A DNA stretch of 6,649 nt, taken from Oscillospiraceae bacterium (GTDB taxonomy: Bacteria; Bacillota; Clostridia; Oscillospirales; Ruminococcaceae). Positions 1 to 6,076 of the stretch are shown here, in pieces. Where the stretch lies: the NCBI GenBank assembly GCA_017828935.1, contig JAGAUG010000065.1:1-6649 (forward strand), written 5' to 3'. Each line of letters starts with the position of its first letter. Position 1 is the stretch's first letter. The notes below the pieces were generated by a model. That model was not told where the DNA came from, searched no databases, and worked only from the letters and a program-made list of their open reading frames with translations. Position numbers and translations under genes: made by a program.

Positions 1-102
1 ACAGGAATATCTAATATTTCGATTATGTTAATAATTTTGGTGTCAACAGGAGTTGGAATAGCAGTATTTAAATTATATAAAAAACATAGAATTAAATACT
101 AA
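1..102 (+). CDS. C-terminal end of a wall- or membrane-anchored surface protein (5' truncated)
   Basis: The first frame is open from the window edge to a TAA at 100-102 and gives the last 33 residues of a protein. They begin with Thr-Gly, continue with about 20 hydrophobic residues (ISIMLIILVSTGVGIAVF), and end in a basic tail (KLYKKHRIKY). This is the layout of a sortase sorting signal, in which LPxTG or NPxTG is followed by a membrane span and a positively charged tail. The window opens exactly at the TG, so the diagnostic first three residues are missing. A simple C-terminal membrane anchor is the alternative. The gene ends in a strong terminator and is not part of the sporulation unit that follows. 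The function of the rest of the protein cannot be judged. Confidence 0.6.
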   Translation, partial: TGISNISIMLIILVSTGVGIAVFKLYKKHRIKY

Positions 103-108
103 AATAAT

Positions 109-161
109 AAATCTAGCTTACTAGAGAAATTAAAATTAATTTCTAGTAAGCTAGATTTTTT
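109..161 (+). terminator. Rho-independent terminator after the surface-protein gene
   Basis: The left arm at 109-131 pairs with the right arm at 138-158 over 21 bp. A two-base bulge (GA) sits in the left arm and the loop is six bases. The stem runs directly into a T tract at 156-161. It lies seven bases after the stop codon of the upstream gene and insulates sipL from it. Confidence 0.9.
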
Positions 162-198
162 GATATTAAATTAAAAATATTTTTTAGCTAGAATAATT

Positions 199-228
199 TT
201 GAAATATAAAGAATATATTTGCTATAGA
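199..228 (+). promoter_or_regulatory. Weak candidate promoter for the sipL-spoIVA unit
   Basis: TTGAAA (199-204) and TATAGA (223-228) are separated by 18 bp, which is a passable sigma-A match. Mother-cell sigma-E control would be expected for these genes. An ATA at 204-206 lies 16 nt before TATAGAAA (223-230), but that box differs from the sigma-E -10 (CATACANT) at several positions. No better match is visible between the upstream terminator and the sipL start, so the promoter type is unresolved. Confidence 0.3.
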
Positions 229-288
229 AACAAAACAAAATAAAAAAAATAATAGTGTTAAAATAAAAATTCAGAAAGGTGATTTCCG

Positions 289-1857
289 ATGGATATAAAA
301 TTAACAAAAGACGAAGTATCGATGTGTGATATAGAGCTAATATCAGGTGAACAGTCGTTCGAAAACGAAATTTTATTGCCAGATTATTATCAAGACGTTA
401 TGAAAGTCTTAAAGTGCTTTGCAAAGCCCGTTGTCTTAAAAACAAATTTAATAAATAATAAAATTATTGTCGACGGTGTTGTTTTTATTAGAGTTTATTA
501 CCAAACAACAGATTCTCAAATAAGAACGATTTTTTCTAAAATAAATTTTTCAAAAACGTTTGATATAAAAGACGATATCGATAATATATATATAAGTCCT
601 AAAATTTATCTTGATTATATAAATTGTCGCGCGATAAACGAACGAAAGATAGATATAAAGGGCGCTTTGTCTATTAAATTAAAAATTTATTATAATCTAA
701 AAGAAAGTGTTTTAACTAACGCTAGAGGGTCGGGTCTTCAAGTTAAAAACGATAATATAAAAAACATGATAGTTTTAGGTAATAATAATAATCAATTTGT
801 TATTAAACAAGATTTAGCTTTAGAAAGTTCTAATCCAGATATTAGTAATATAATTAAATATAATATTAATATAATTTCTTTAGATAAAAAAATAATTGAC
901 GATAAAGTTATTTTAAAAGGCGAAGTTAAACTCAAAGTTTTATATAATATTTTTGATGAAAATAATGATAATAATAATATTAATATAGAAAATAATTTAC
1001 CTGTAAGTGTTGAGTTTATATTGCCGTTTAACCAAATTATTGACTTGCCGGGTCTTAGCCCAAACGACGATTGTTGTTTGGATTTTAATTTAATTTGGTC
1101 CGAGATAACGCCGAAATCAGACAGCGACGGTCGCAACAGATTAATATTAGTTGATCTAGGTTTTAATATTAATATTAAATGCCACAAAGAAGTTTTATCG
1201 AGCGTTATAGTAGATAGCTATTCGACTCTAAAAGAAATTAAAAGCGAGAATAAAACAGTTAACTGTTATCATGTTTTAAATAAGATAGACGAAAAAATAA
1301 CTGTTGAAGCTAATATAGCGCTTCCTAGCGCTAACGAGCTTGTTATTTTAGATGTTTGGGAATCGCCTAAAATTAGTTTTGTAAAAATAACAGACGGCGG
1401 TCTTGAAATCGAAGGTAAGACAGAACTTTCGATATTGGGCTTTGAAAATAACGTTCCTGTTTATATAGAAAAATTTATTGATTTTCAAACATCGATACCG
1501 ATTAAAGATTTAGATATTAATTTTAAATATGATTTAGATATTAAAACAAAAGATATATCTTATAATCTTAATTTTGATAATTTAGATATAAAAATCGAAT
1601 TTTTATTAACTGGTTGTGTATATCAAAATATTTTGAAAAATATTTTGAAAAATATTGAAATAGATGAAGAAGCTAAACCAAAAATAAAATCTGAAGATGA
1701 TTCTCTTATAGTTTATTACGCAAGTCCCGGAGAAAGTGTTTGGGATCTAGCCAAAAAATATAATACTAGCATTTCGGCTATTTTAGACGAAAACGAAAAT
1801 TTAGAAAATAATATTATTACAGAAAAAAGAATATTATTGATTCCGATTATAAGCTAA
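289..1857 (+). CDS. sipL: SpoIVA-interacting spore coat protein SipL (SPOCS/DUF3794 domains + LysM)
   Basis: This 522-residue protein has no signal peptide or membrane segment. It is dominated by beta-rich SPOCS (DUF3794)-like segments at about residues 20-140, 185-310 and 340-450. It ends in a LysM domain at about 473-520 (VYYASPGESVWDLAKKYN, with Trp485). Length and architecture match Clostridioides difficile SipL, a mother-cell protein of about 520 residues needed to keep the coat on the forespore. In that species the LysM domain binds SpoIVA, and a tryptophan in LysM is important. The gene lies 37 nt upstream of spoIVA on the same strand with no terminator between, which supports the assignment. 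The start is ATG 289, with the ribosome site AAAGGTGA (275-282) six bases away. Asn-rich linkers (residues 165-168 and 224-236) look like flexible loops. Other clostridial SPOCS/LysM paralogues of unknown role exist, so the exact symbol is likely but not certain. Confidence 0.85.
   Translation: MDIKLTKDEVSMCDIELISGEQSFENEILLPDYYQDVMKVLKCFAKPVVLKTNLINNKIIVDGVVFIRVYYQTTDSQIRTIFSKINFSKTFDIKDDIDNIYISPKIYLDYINCRAINERKIDIKGALSIKLKIYYNLKESVLTNARGSGLQVKNDNIKNMIVLGNNNNQFVIKQDLALESSNPDISNIIKYNINIISLDKKIIDDKVILKGEVKLKVLYNIFDENNDNNNINIENNLPVSVEFILPFNQIIDLPGLSPNDDCCLDFNLIWSEITPKSDSDGRNRLILVDLGFNINIKCHKEVLSSVIVDSYSTLKEIKSENKTVNCYHVLNKIDEKITVEANIALPSANELVILDVWESPKISFVKITDGGLEIEGKTELSILGFENNVPVYIEKFIDFQTSIPIKDLDINFKYDLDIKTKDISYNLNFDNLDIKIEFLLTGCVYQNILKNILKNIEIDEEAKPKIKSEDDSLIVYYASPGESVWDLAKKYNTSISAILDENENLENNIITEKRILLIPIIS
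1627..1660 (+). repeat. 12-nt tandem repeat in the SipL linker
   Basis: The unit AATATTTTGAAA occurs twice (1627-1638 and 1639-1650), followed by a partial third copy to 1660. It encodes NILK-NILK-NIE in the hinge between the last SPOCS segment and the LysM domain. It keeps frame and probably reflects slippage in a flexible linker. Confidence 0.75.
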
Positions 1858-1894
1858 AATATTTAAGTTTATTTATAAAAAGGGGAAAAAAATA

Positions 1895-3370
1895 ATGAGT
1901 AGAAGTATATATAACGACATCTCGACTAGAACTAACGGAGATATTTATATCGGAGTTGTTGGACCGGTTAGAACTGGAAAATCTACGTTTATAAAAAAAT
2001 TTATGGAAACTTTGGTCTTGCCTAATATCGAAAGTGATTATCAACGAGAAAGAGCTTTAGATGAGCTACCTCAGTCGGCAGCAGGAAAAACTATTATGAC
2101 GACTGAACCTAAATTTATTCCAGAAGAGGCTGTTCCAGTTAATATAGACGATTCTTCGACGTTCAACGTAAGAATGATAGATTGTGTTGGTTATATAGTT
2201 CCGAGTTCTTTAGGTTACGTTGAAAACGAACAGCCCAGGATGGTAGTAACGCCTTGGTTTGATCAAGAAATTCCGTTTAATATGGCGGCCGAAATAGGAA
2301 CAAAGAAAGTAATTACAGAACACTCAACAATAGGCTTAGTAATTACTTGTGATGGTTCAATTAGTGATATTCCGAGAGTCGAATATGAAGAAGCTGAAGA
2401 AAGAGTAATTTCTGAGCTAAAAGAAATTAACAAGCCGTTTGTAGTTTTATTAAATTCTAATACACCTGACTCTCAAGAAACAAAAAATATGAGCGAAGAA
2501 CTAGAAAAAAAATATAACGTTCCGGTTTTAATTATTGATTGTCTAAGTCTTGACGAGACGGATATTAATAAAATATTAGAAATGATTTTATTTCAGTTTC
2601 CGATTAGAGAAATTTCTTACAAGATGCCAGGGTGGTTGCTTTCTTTGGATAAAGACCATTGGCTTAAAAAAAATATTTATGATTCGATTAGAGAAAGCGC
2701 TGTTGATTTATCTAAAATAAGCGATATAAAAAAGTCTTATAATAATATAAAAGACAACGAATATATAAGAGACGCAAATATTTCAAAAATAGATCTCGGA
2801 AAAGGCAAGGTTTATATTAATTTAGATATAAACGAAAGTTTGTTTTATAGAGTTTTAGAAGAAATAACAGGTGTTAAGATTGACCCGGATGTTGGTGTGA
2901 TGACCTATATAGCTGAATTAGCTAGAATAAAAAAAGAATATGAAAAAATCAAGTCTGCTCTAGACGAAGTTGAGTCTACAGGTTACGGAATAGTGATGCC
3001 GTCTATTAATGAGCTAAGCTTAGAAGAGCCTGAGATAGTAAAACAGGGCGGAAGATATGGAGTTAGATTAAAAGCTTCAGCGCCTTCGATACACATGATG
3101 AAAGCTAATATTACAACAGAAGTAGCGCCTATTGTTGGTAGCGAAAAACAATCAGAAGAGCTTATTATGTATCTTCTTCAAGAGTTTCAAGAAAGTCCAC
3201 AAAAAATTTGGTCGTCAAATATTTTTGGGAAGTCTTTACATGATTTAGTTAACGAAGGTTTACACAACAAACTTTATAAGATGCCGACAGACGCTAGGAT
3301 GAAGCTTCAAGAAACTATTGAGCGTATAATAAACGAAGGTTGTGGCGGACTTATTTGTATAATTTTATAA
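1895..3370 (+). CDS. spoIVA: Stage IV sporulation protein A, coat morphogenetic ATPase
   Basis: At 491 residues it is nearly the length of Bacillus subtilis SpoIVA (492). In that species the protein forms ATP-dependent, irreversible filaments on the mother-cell face of the outer forespore membrane, building the platform for coat and cortex. The N-terminal NTPase domain has a Walker A at residues 23-31 (GPVRTGKST, Lys29). It also has the conserved MTTEPKFIP segment (68-76), whose Thr pair matches the sensor threonines, and a Walker B-like MIDCVGY with Asp96. The C-terminus GGLICIIL is the family's conserved end, used in membrane-surface anchoring. All catalytic residues appear intact and no frameshift is seen. 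The ATG at 1895 has AAGGGG at 1880-1885, nine bases upstream. It is the second gene after sipL, whose product is its expected binding partner. Expression is presumably mother-cell specific, but I see no clear sigma-E box in front of it. Confidence 0.98.
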   Translation: MSRSIYNDISTRTNGDIYIGVVGPVRTGKSTFIKKFMETLVLPNIESDYQRERALDELPQSAAGKTIMTTEPKFIPEEAVPVNIDDSSTFNVRMIDCVGYIVPSSLGYVENEQPRMVVTPWFDQEIPFNMAAEIGTKKVITEHSTIGLVITCDGSISDIPRVEYEEAEERVISELKEINKPFVVLLNSNTPDSQETKNMSEELEKKYNVPVLIIDCLSLDETDINKILEMILFQFPIREISYKMPGWLLSLDKDHWLKKNIYDSIRESAVDLSKISDIKKSYNNIKDNEYIRDANISKIDLGKGKVYINLDINESLFYRVLEEITGVKIDPDVGVMTYIAELARIKKEYEKIKSALDEVESTGYGIVMPSINELSLEEPEIVKQGGRYGVRLKASAPSIHMMKANITTEVAPIVGSEKQSEELIMYLLQEFQESPQKIWSSNIFGKSLHDLVNEGLHNKLYKMPTDARMKLQETIERIINEGCGGLICIIL

Positions 3371-3374
3371 TTTT

Positions 3375-3403
3375 ATAAAAAATTAATATTAACTCATACG
3401 ATA
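3375..3403 (+). promoter_or_regulatory. Weak sigma-E/sigma-K-like box downstream of spoIVA
   Basis: CATACGATA (3395-3403) fits the CATANNNTA -10 shared by mother-cell sigma factors. An ATA at 3375-3377 lies 17 nt upstream, as sigma-E would need. The only thing downstream before the terminator at 3465 is about 55 nt of AT-rich noncoding DNA. In such AT-rich sequence this may be a chance match. Confidence 0.2.
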
Positions 3404-3464
3404 AAATATATTTTATAAAATTTTTTAATATAGCTTTAAAAACTAAAAAATTCAAATATTATAT

Positions 3465-3523
3465 AATATTAATATGATCTTGTATTTTAAATTAAGATTA
3501 TATTAATATTTTTTTGTTTTTTT
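3465..3523 (+). terminator. Terminator of the sipL-spoIVA unit
   Basis: The arms at 3465-3481 (AATATTAATATGATCTT) and 3494-3510 pair over all 17 positions, with one G-U wobble and a 12-nt loop. T-rich sequence follows (3509-3515 and 3517-3523). It lies about 95 nt after the spoIVA stop. The stem is almost purely A-U, so it is weaker than its length suggests. The stretch from here to the next promoter (3524-3587) holds only low-complexity A/T runs and one isolated GC-rich patch (GGGCCC at 3553-3558). Confidence 0.75.
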
Positions 3524-3587
3524 AATAAAATAGATCCCTCAAATCTTTTTATGGGCCCTAAATAAAAAAATTTTTTGTTTTTTATTA

Positions 3588-3616
3588 TTGACATTTGGGT
3601 TTAAATCGTGTATTAT
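3588..3616 (+). promoter_or_regulatory. Sigma-A promoter of the ylxM-ffh-rpsP-khpA operon
   Basis: A perfect -35 TTGACA (3588-3593), a 17-bp spacer and TATTAT (3611-3616, one mismatch from consensus) form a near-ideal housekeeping promoter. The predicted start is around 3622-3624, giving a leader of about 70 nt before the ylxM ATG. It is the strongest promoter match in the window and separates the housekeeping operon from the sporulation unit. Confidence 0.85.
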
Positions 3617-3624
3617 ATTAACAG

Positions 3625-3646
3625 TGTAAAGTTAATTATCTTTACA
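3625..3646 (+). promoter_or_regulatory. Dyad over the ylxM transcription start (possible operator or leader hairpin)
   Basis: TGTAAAG (3625-3631) and CTTTACA (3640-3646) form a perfect 7-bp inverted repeat around an 8-base AT spacer. It begins one to three bases after the predicted start site. It could be a repressor operator or a 5' hairpin that stabilises the mRNA. No T tract follows, so it is not a terminator. I do not recognise the cognate factor. YlxM, the first gene product and a helix-turn-helix protein, is one candidate by position only. Confidence 0.45.
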
Positions 3647-3693
3647 GCGCTTAATTTTATTAGAATATATTTTATTATTCAAGGAGAATATTA

Positions 3694-4047
3694 ATGGCGA
3701 GTGATCCAGATATTTCTGTTCTTTTGGATATATACGGCGATGTCTTAACAAATAAACAAAAAGAGTGTTTAGATTTATATTATAATAAAGACTTTTCTTT
3801 GACTGAAATCGCTGAGTATTATAATATTACTCGGCAAGGAGCTAGAGATTTTATTAAAAAAGGTGCAAGTTGTCTTTTGGATTTAGAAAATAAAATCAAG
3901 GTTCTTGAGAAACAAAAAAATCGCCAAAAAGATCTTTCTAAAATAATAAATATATCTAGGTTATTAAAAAAAAATAATAATTCAAAACGAGTATTAGATT
4001 ATGTTGATTTGATTTGTGAGATAATAACAAAAATTTATGATGATTAA
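3694..4047 (+). CDS. ylxM: YlxM, helix-turn-helix SRP-associated protein
   Basis: This small (117 residues), charged, soluble protein matches the YlxM/p13 family in length and position directly upstream of ffh. The N-terminal half resembles sigma-factor region 4: LTNKQKECLDLYYNKDFSLT, then a helix-turn-helix at about residues 34-56 (EIAEYYNITRQGARDFI). The C-terminal half is Lys-rich and helical. YlxM is described as an accessory to the signal recognition particle that modulates Ffh activity. The DNA- or RNA-binding role implied by the helix-turn-helix is not settled. The ATG at 3694 has a good ribosome site, AAGGAG (3681-3686). It is the first gene of the operon, 37 nt before the preferred ffh start. 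Confidence 0.95.
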   Translation: MASDPDISVLLDIYGDVLTNKQKECLDLYYNKDFSLTEIAEYYNITRQGARDFIKKGASCLLDLENKIKVLEKQKNRQKDLSKIINISRLLKKNNNSKRVLDYVDLICEIITKIYDD

Positions 4048-4084
4048 TTAAATAATTATTTATATATAGTTAAGGATGTTTGTT

Positions 4085-5407
4085 ATGGCTTTTGAAAATC
4101 TTTCGGAAAAATTATCTAACGCTTTTAAAAAATTGAAATCAAAGGGTAAGCTTTCTGAGTCGGACGTTAAAGAGGCGATGAAAGAGATAAAATTAGCTCT
4201 TTTAGAAGCAGATGTAAGTTATAAGATTGTCAAGGATTTTATAGCTAGTGTGTCAGAAATATGTATTGGTGACGAAATTTTAAAAAGCTTAACTCCTGCT
4301 CAACATGTTATAAAAATAGTAAATGATGAACTTACTAAACTAATGGGGTCAACCCAAGAGCGAATTAATATTCCGAGTAAGTCGCCATGTATTATTATGA
4401 TGTGTGGTCTCCAAGGAAGCGGAAAGACAACTCATTGCGCGAAGTTAGCTAATTATTTTAAAAACCGAGGTAATCGTCCGTTGTTGGTAGCTTGTGATAT
4501 ATACAGACCAGCAGCAATAGATCAGCTTAAGTTACTCGGCGAAAAAATAAATATTCCAGTTTTTAGTGAGTCTAGTAATGATCCTGTTGAAATTTCGTCG
4601 AATGCTGTATCTGTTGCTAAAGACCATGGATACGATATAGTAATTATTGATACGGCTGGTCGGCTTCACATCGACGAGAAACTGATGGACGAACTCAAAG
4701 ATATAAAACAAAAAGTTCTTGTTAACGAAACTCTTTTAGTAATAGACTCGATGACGGGTCAAGACGCTGTTAATATAGCTAAGACGTTTAACGAGCTTTT
4801 AGATATCGACGGTGTAATTTTAACAAAATTAGACGGCGATACTAGGGGCGGAGCGGCTTTATCTGTTAAAGCAATAACTGGTAAACCAATAAAATTTGTT
4901 GGTTTAGGTGAAAAGCTTGATGCTCTTGAGCCGTTTCACCCGGATCGGATGGCGTCTAGGATACTAGGAATGGGCGATATGTTGACTTTAATCGAAAAGG
5001 CTGAAGCTCAACTAAAAATTGATGAATCTATTTTATCTAACAAAAAAAATAAAAAAATAAAAGAGTTTAATTTAGACGATTTACTTGATCAAATGAGAAG
5101 TATAAAAAAAATTGGTTCTCTTCAACAAATTATTTCTATGATTCCCGGAGTTGGTGGTAAATTAAAAGATGCCGATATCGATAAGGGAGAAGTTGAACTT
5201 AAAAAAATAGAAGTTATTATTTCGTCTATGACAAAAAAAGAACGAGAGAAACCGTCTATAATTAACGCGAGCAGAAAAAAAAGAATTTCTAACGGTAGCG
5301 GAACAAGTGTTCAGGATATAAATAGATTACTTCGACAGTTTGAACAAACACAAAAACTAATAAAACAATTTGGTGGAAAATTCAAACGGGGCAAGGGTCT
5401 ATTTTAA
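4085..5407 (+). CDS. ffh: Signal recognition particle protein Ffh (SRP54)
   Basis: Ffh is the GTPase of the SRP. It binds 4.5S/6S RNA and the hydrophobic signals of nascent membrane and secreted proteins, and docks with FtsY. The 440 residues give an N domain (1-90), then a G domain with P-loop GLQGSGKT (108-115), DIYRPAAIDQL (138-148), DTAGR (189-193) and TKLDGDTRGG (247-256). The Met-containing M domain (about 325-440) holds the RNA-binding signature RKKRISNGSG (397-406). An in-frame ATG at 4076 would add MFV. It is rejected because it overlaps the ribosome site AAGGA (4072-4076), which sits eight bases before ATG 4085, and because Ffh proteins normally begin MAFENL. Length is close to the family norm and all GTPase motifs are intact. 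Confidence 0.98.
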   Translation: MAFENLSEKLSNAFKKLKSKGKLSESDVKEAMKEIKLALLEADVSYKIVKDFIASVSEICIGDEILKSLTPAQHVIKIVNDELTKLMGSTQERINIPSKSPCIIMMCGLQGSGKTTHCAKLANYFKNRGNRPLLVACDIYRPAAIDQLKLLGEKINIPVFSESSNDPVEISSNAVSVAKDHGYDIVIIDTAGRLHIDEKLMDELKDIKQKVLVNETLLVIDSMTGQDAVNIAKTFNELLDIDGVILTKLDGDTRGGAALSVKAITGKPIKFVGLGEKLDALEPFHPDRMASRILGMGDMLTLIEKAEAQLKIDESILSNKKNKKIKEFNLDDLLDQMRSIKKIGSLQQIISMIPGVGGKLKDADIDKGEVELKKIEVIISSMTKKEREKPSIINASRKKRISNGSGTSVQDINRLLRQFEQTQKLIKQFGGKFKRGKGLF

Positions 5408-5444
5408 TCAAAAAATTATATTTTTAGAAGGAGGTGAAGAGTAA

Positions 5445-5687
5445 ATGGCTGTAAAAATAAGATTACGTAGAATGGGTGCTAAAAAAGCTCCTTTTTATCG
5501 TGTTGTTGTTGCTGATTCGAGATCTCCTCGTGACGGAAGATGTATTGAAGAAATTGGAATATACGATCCAACTAAATCGCCTCACGTGATAGATATCGAC
5601 GCTGAAAAAGCAAAAAAATGGCTTTCAAACGGGGCTCAACCAACGGATACGGTTAGAGATCTTTTAAAAGCGAAGTCTATTATATAA
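5445..5687 (+). CDS. rpsP: 30S ribosomal protein S16
   Basis: The 80-residue protein opens with the family hallmark MAVKIRLRRMGAKKAPFYRV, followed by VADSRSPRDGR and a G-YDPT motif (GIYDPT). It ends at the conserved WLSNGAQPTDTVRDLL. S16 is a primary binder of 16S rRNA and is needed for 30S assembly. The protein is on the short side for S16 (about 80-90 residues) but complete. Its ribosome site, AAGGAGGTGA (5428-5437), is the best in the window, fitting high translation. The gap to ffh is 37 nt, with no terminator. Confidence 0.99.
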   Translation: MAVKIRLRRMGAKKAPFYRVVVADSRSPRDGRCIEEIGIYDPTKSPHVIDIDAEKAKKWLSNGAQPTDTVRDLLKAKSII

Positions 5688-5735
5688 ATTTTAAATATAT
5701 TAATATAAATTGCTAAATTAGGAGATGTATCAATA

Positions 5736-5969
5736 ATGGAAAAATTGTTAATTGCTATTGTAAACGGTTTAGTTGAAAAAAAAGAAGAGGCTAGTGTTAC
5801 TGTTTCTAAGTCGCCAGAAGACATTACAGTTTATAATATACACACAGCTAAAGAAGATGTTGGTAGAATAATCGGCAAAAACGGTAAGATTATTCATGCG
5901 ATCAGAACAGTTATGAGAGCAGCTGCTAGCAAGAATGGTATTAGAATTGCTGTTGAAATAGATTCATAG
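5736..5969 (+). CDS. khpA: KhpA, KH-domain RNA-binding protein
   Basis: This 77-residue single KH domain carries the loop GRIIGKNGKI (43-52), with the GxxG motif GKNG at 47-50 that contacts RNA. It matches B. subtilis YlqC and pneumococcal KhpA in length and position after rpsP. In pneumococcus KhpA pairs with KhpB (Jag) and influences cell division and elongation. The ribosome site GGAG (5721-5724) is 11 bases from the ATG, slightly long. An ATG at 5725 runs straight into a stop and is not usable. The gap to rpsP is 48 nt. In most relatives rimM, trmD and rplS follow. Here an insertion-sequence remnant begins 26 nt after the stop. Confidence 0.96.
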   Translation: MEKLLIAIVNGLVEKKEEASVTVSKSPEDITVYNIHTAKEDVGRIIGKNGKIIHAIRTVMRAAASKNGIRIAVEIDS

Positions 5970-5995
5970 ATAAAATATTAATATTTTAATATTTT

Positions 5996-6020
5996 GGTTC
6001 TATGTCAAGAGTTATGGTAG
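5996..6020 (+). repeat. Terminal inverted repeat of the ISL3-like element (surviving end)
   Basis: GGTTCTATGTCAAGAGTTAT followed by GGTAG has the GG(T/C)TCT-TGTCAA character of ISL3-family ends. It sits on the 3' side of the transposase remnant, where such an end belongs. No partner copy is visible in the window, so the call rests on resemblance and position. Confidence 0.6.
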
Positions 6021-6044
6021 AAAATCCTGTAAATAGTTTTTTGT

Positions 6045-6076
6045 GAGGTAGTATTATGTTATGCTACCTCTTTTTT
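6045..6076 (+). terminator. Rho-independent terminator inside the IS end, downstream of khpA
   Basis: GAGGTAGTAT (6045-6054) pairs with ATGCTACCTC (6061-6070) over 10 bp, with one G-U pair and a six-base loop, followed by six T residues (6071-6076). The T tract exists only on the + strand, so it stops transcription leaving khpA, not the transposase. It is 75 nt after the khpA stop and is now the effective end of the ylxM-khpA operon. Confidence 0.85.

Noticed and set aside
792..1187. Open frame of 131 codons on the - strand inside sipL
   Set aside because: It is antisense to a well-supported SPOCS gene, has no ribosome site and shows low-complexity Ile/Leu/Ser-rich composition typical of the reverse strand of AT-rich coding DNA.
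1847..2044. Small - strand frame over the sipL-spoIVA junction
   Set aside because: It runs antisense through the SpoIVA Walker A region. Its sequence is simply the reverse of conserved coding DNA and no initiation signal is seen.
3524..3587. Riboswitch, T-box or small RNA gene in the spoIVA-ylxM spacer
   Set aside because: Apart from GGGCCC and a weak CCC/GGG pairing there is no conserved motif or stable fold. The rest is A and T runs.
4076..4084. Upstream ATG of ffh (extra MFV)
   Set aside because: It overlaps the AAGGA ribosome site, and Ffh proteins normally begin at MAFENL, encoded from 4085.
5636..5824. Small - strand frame over the rpsP-khpA junction
   Set aside because: It is antisense to two conserved genes, with no ribosome site or family resemblance.
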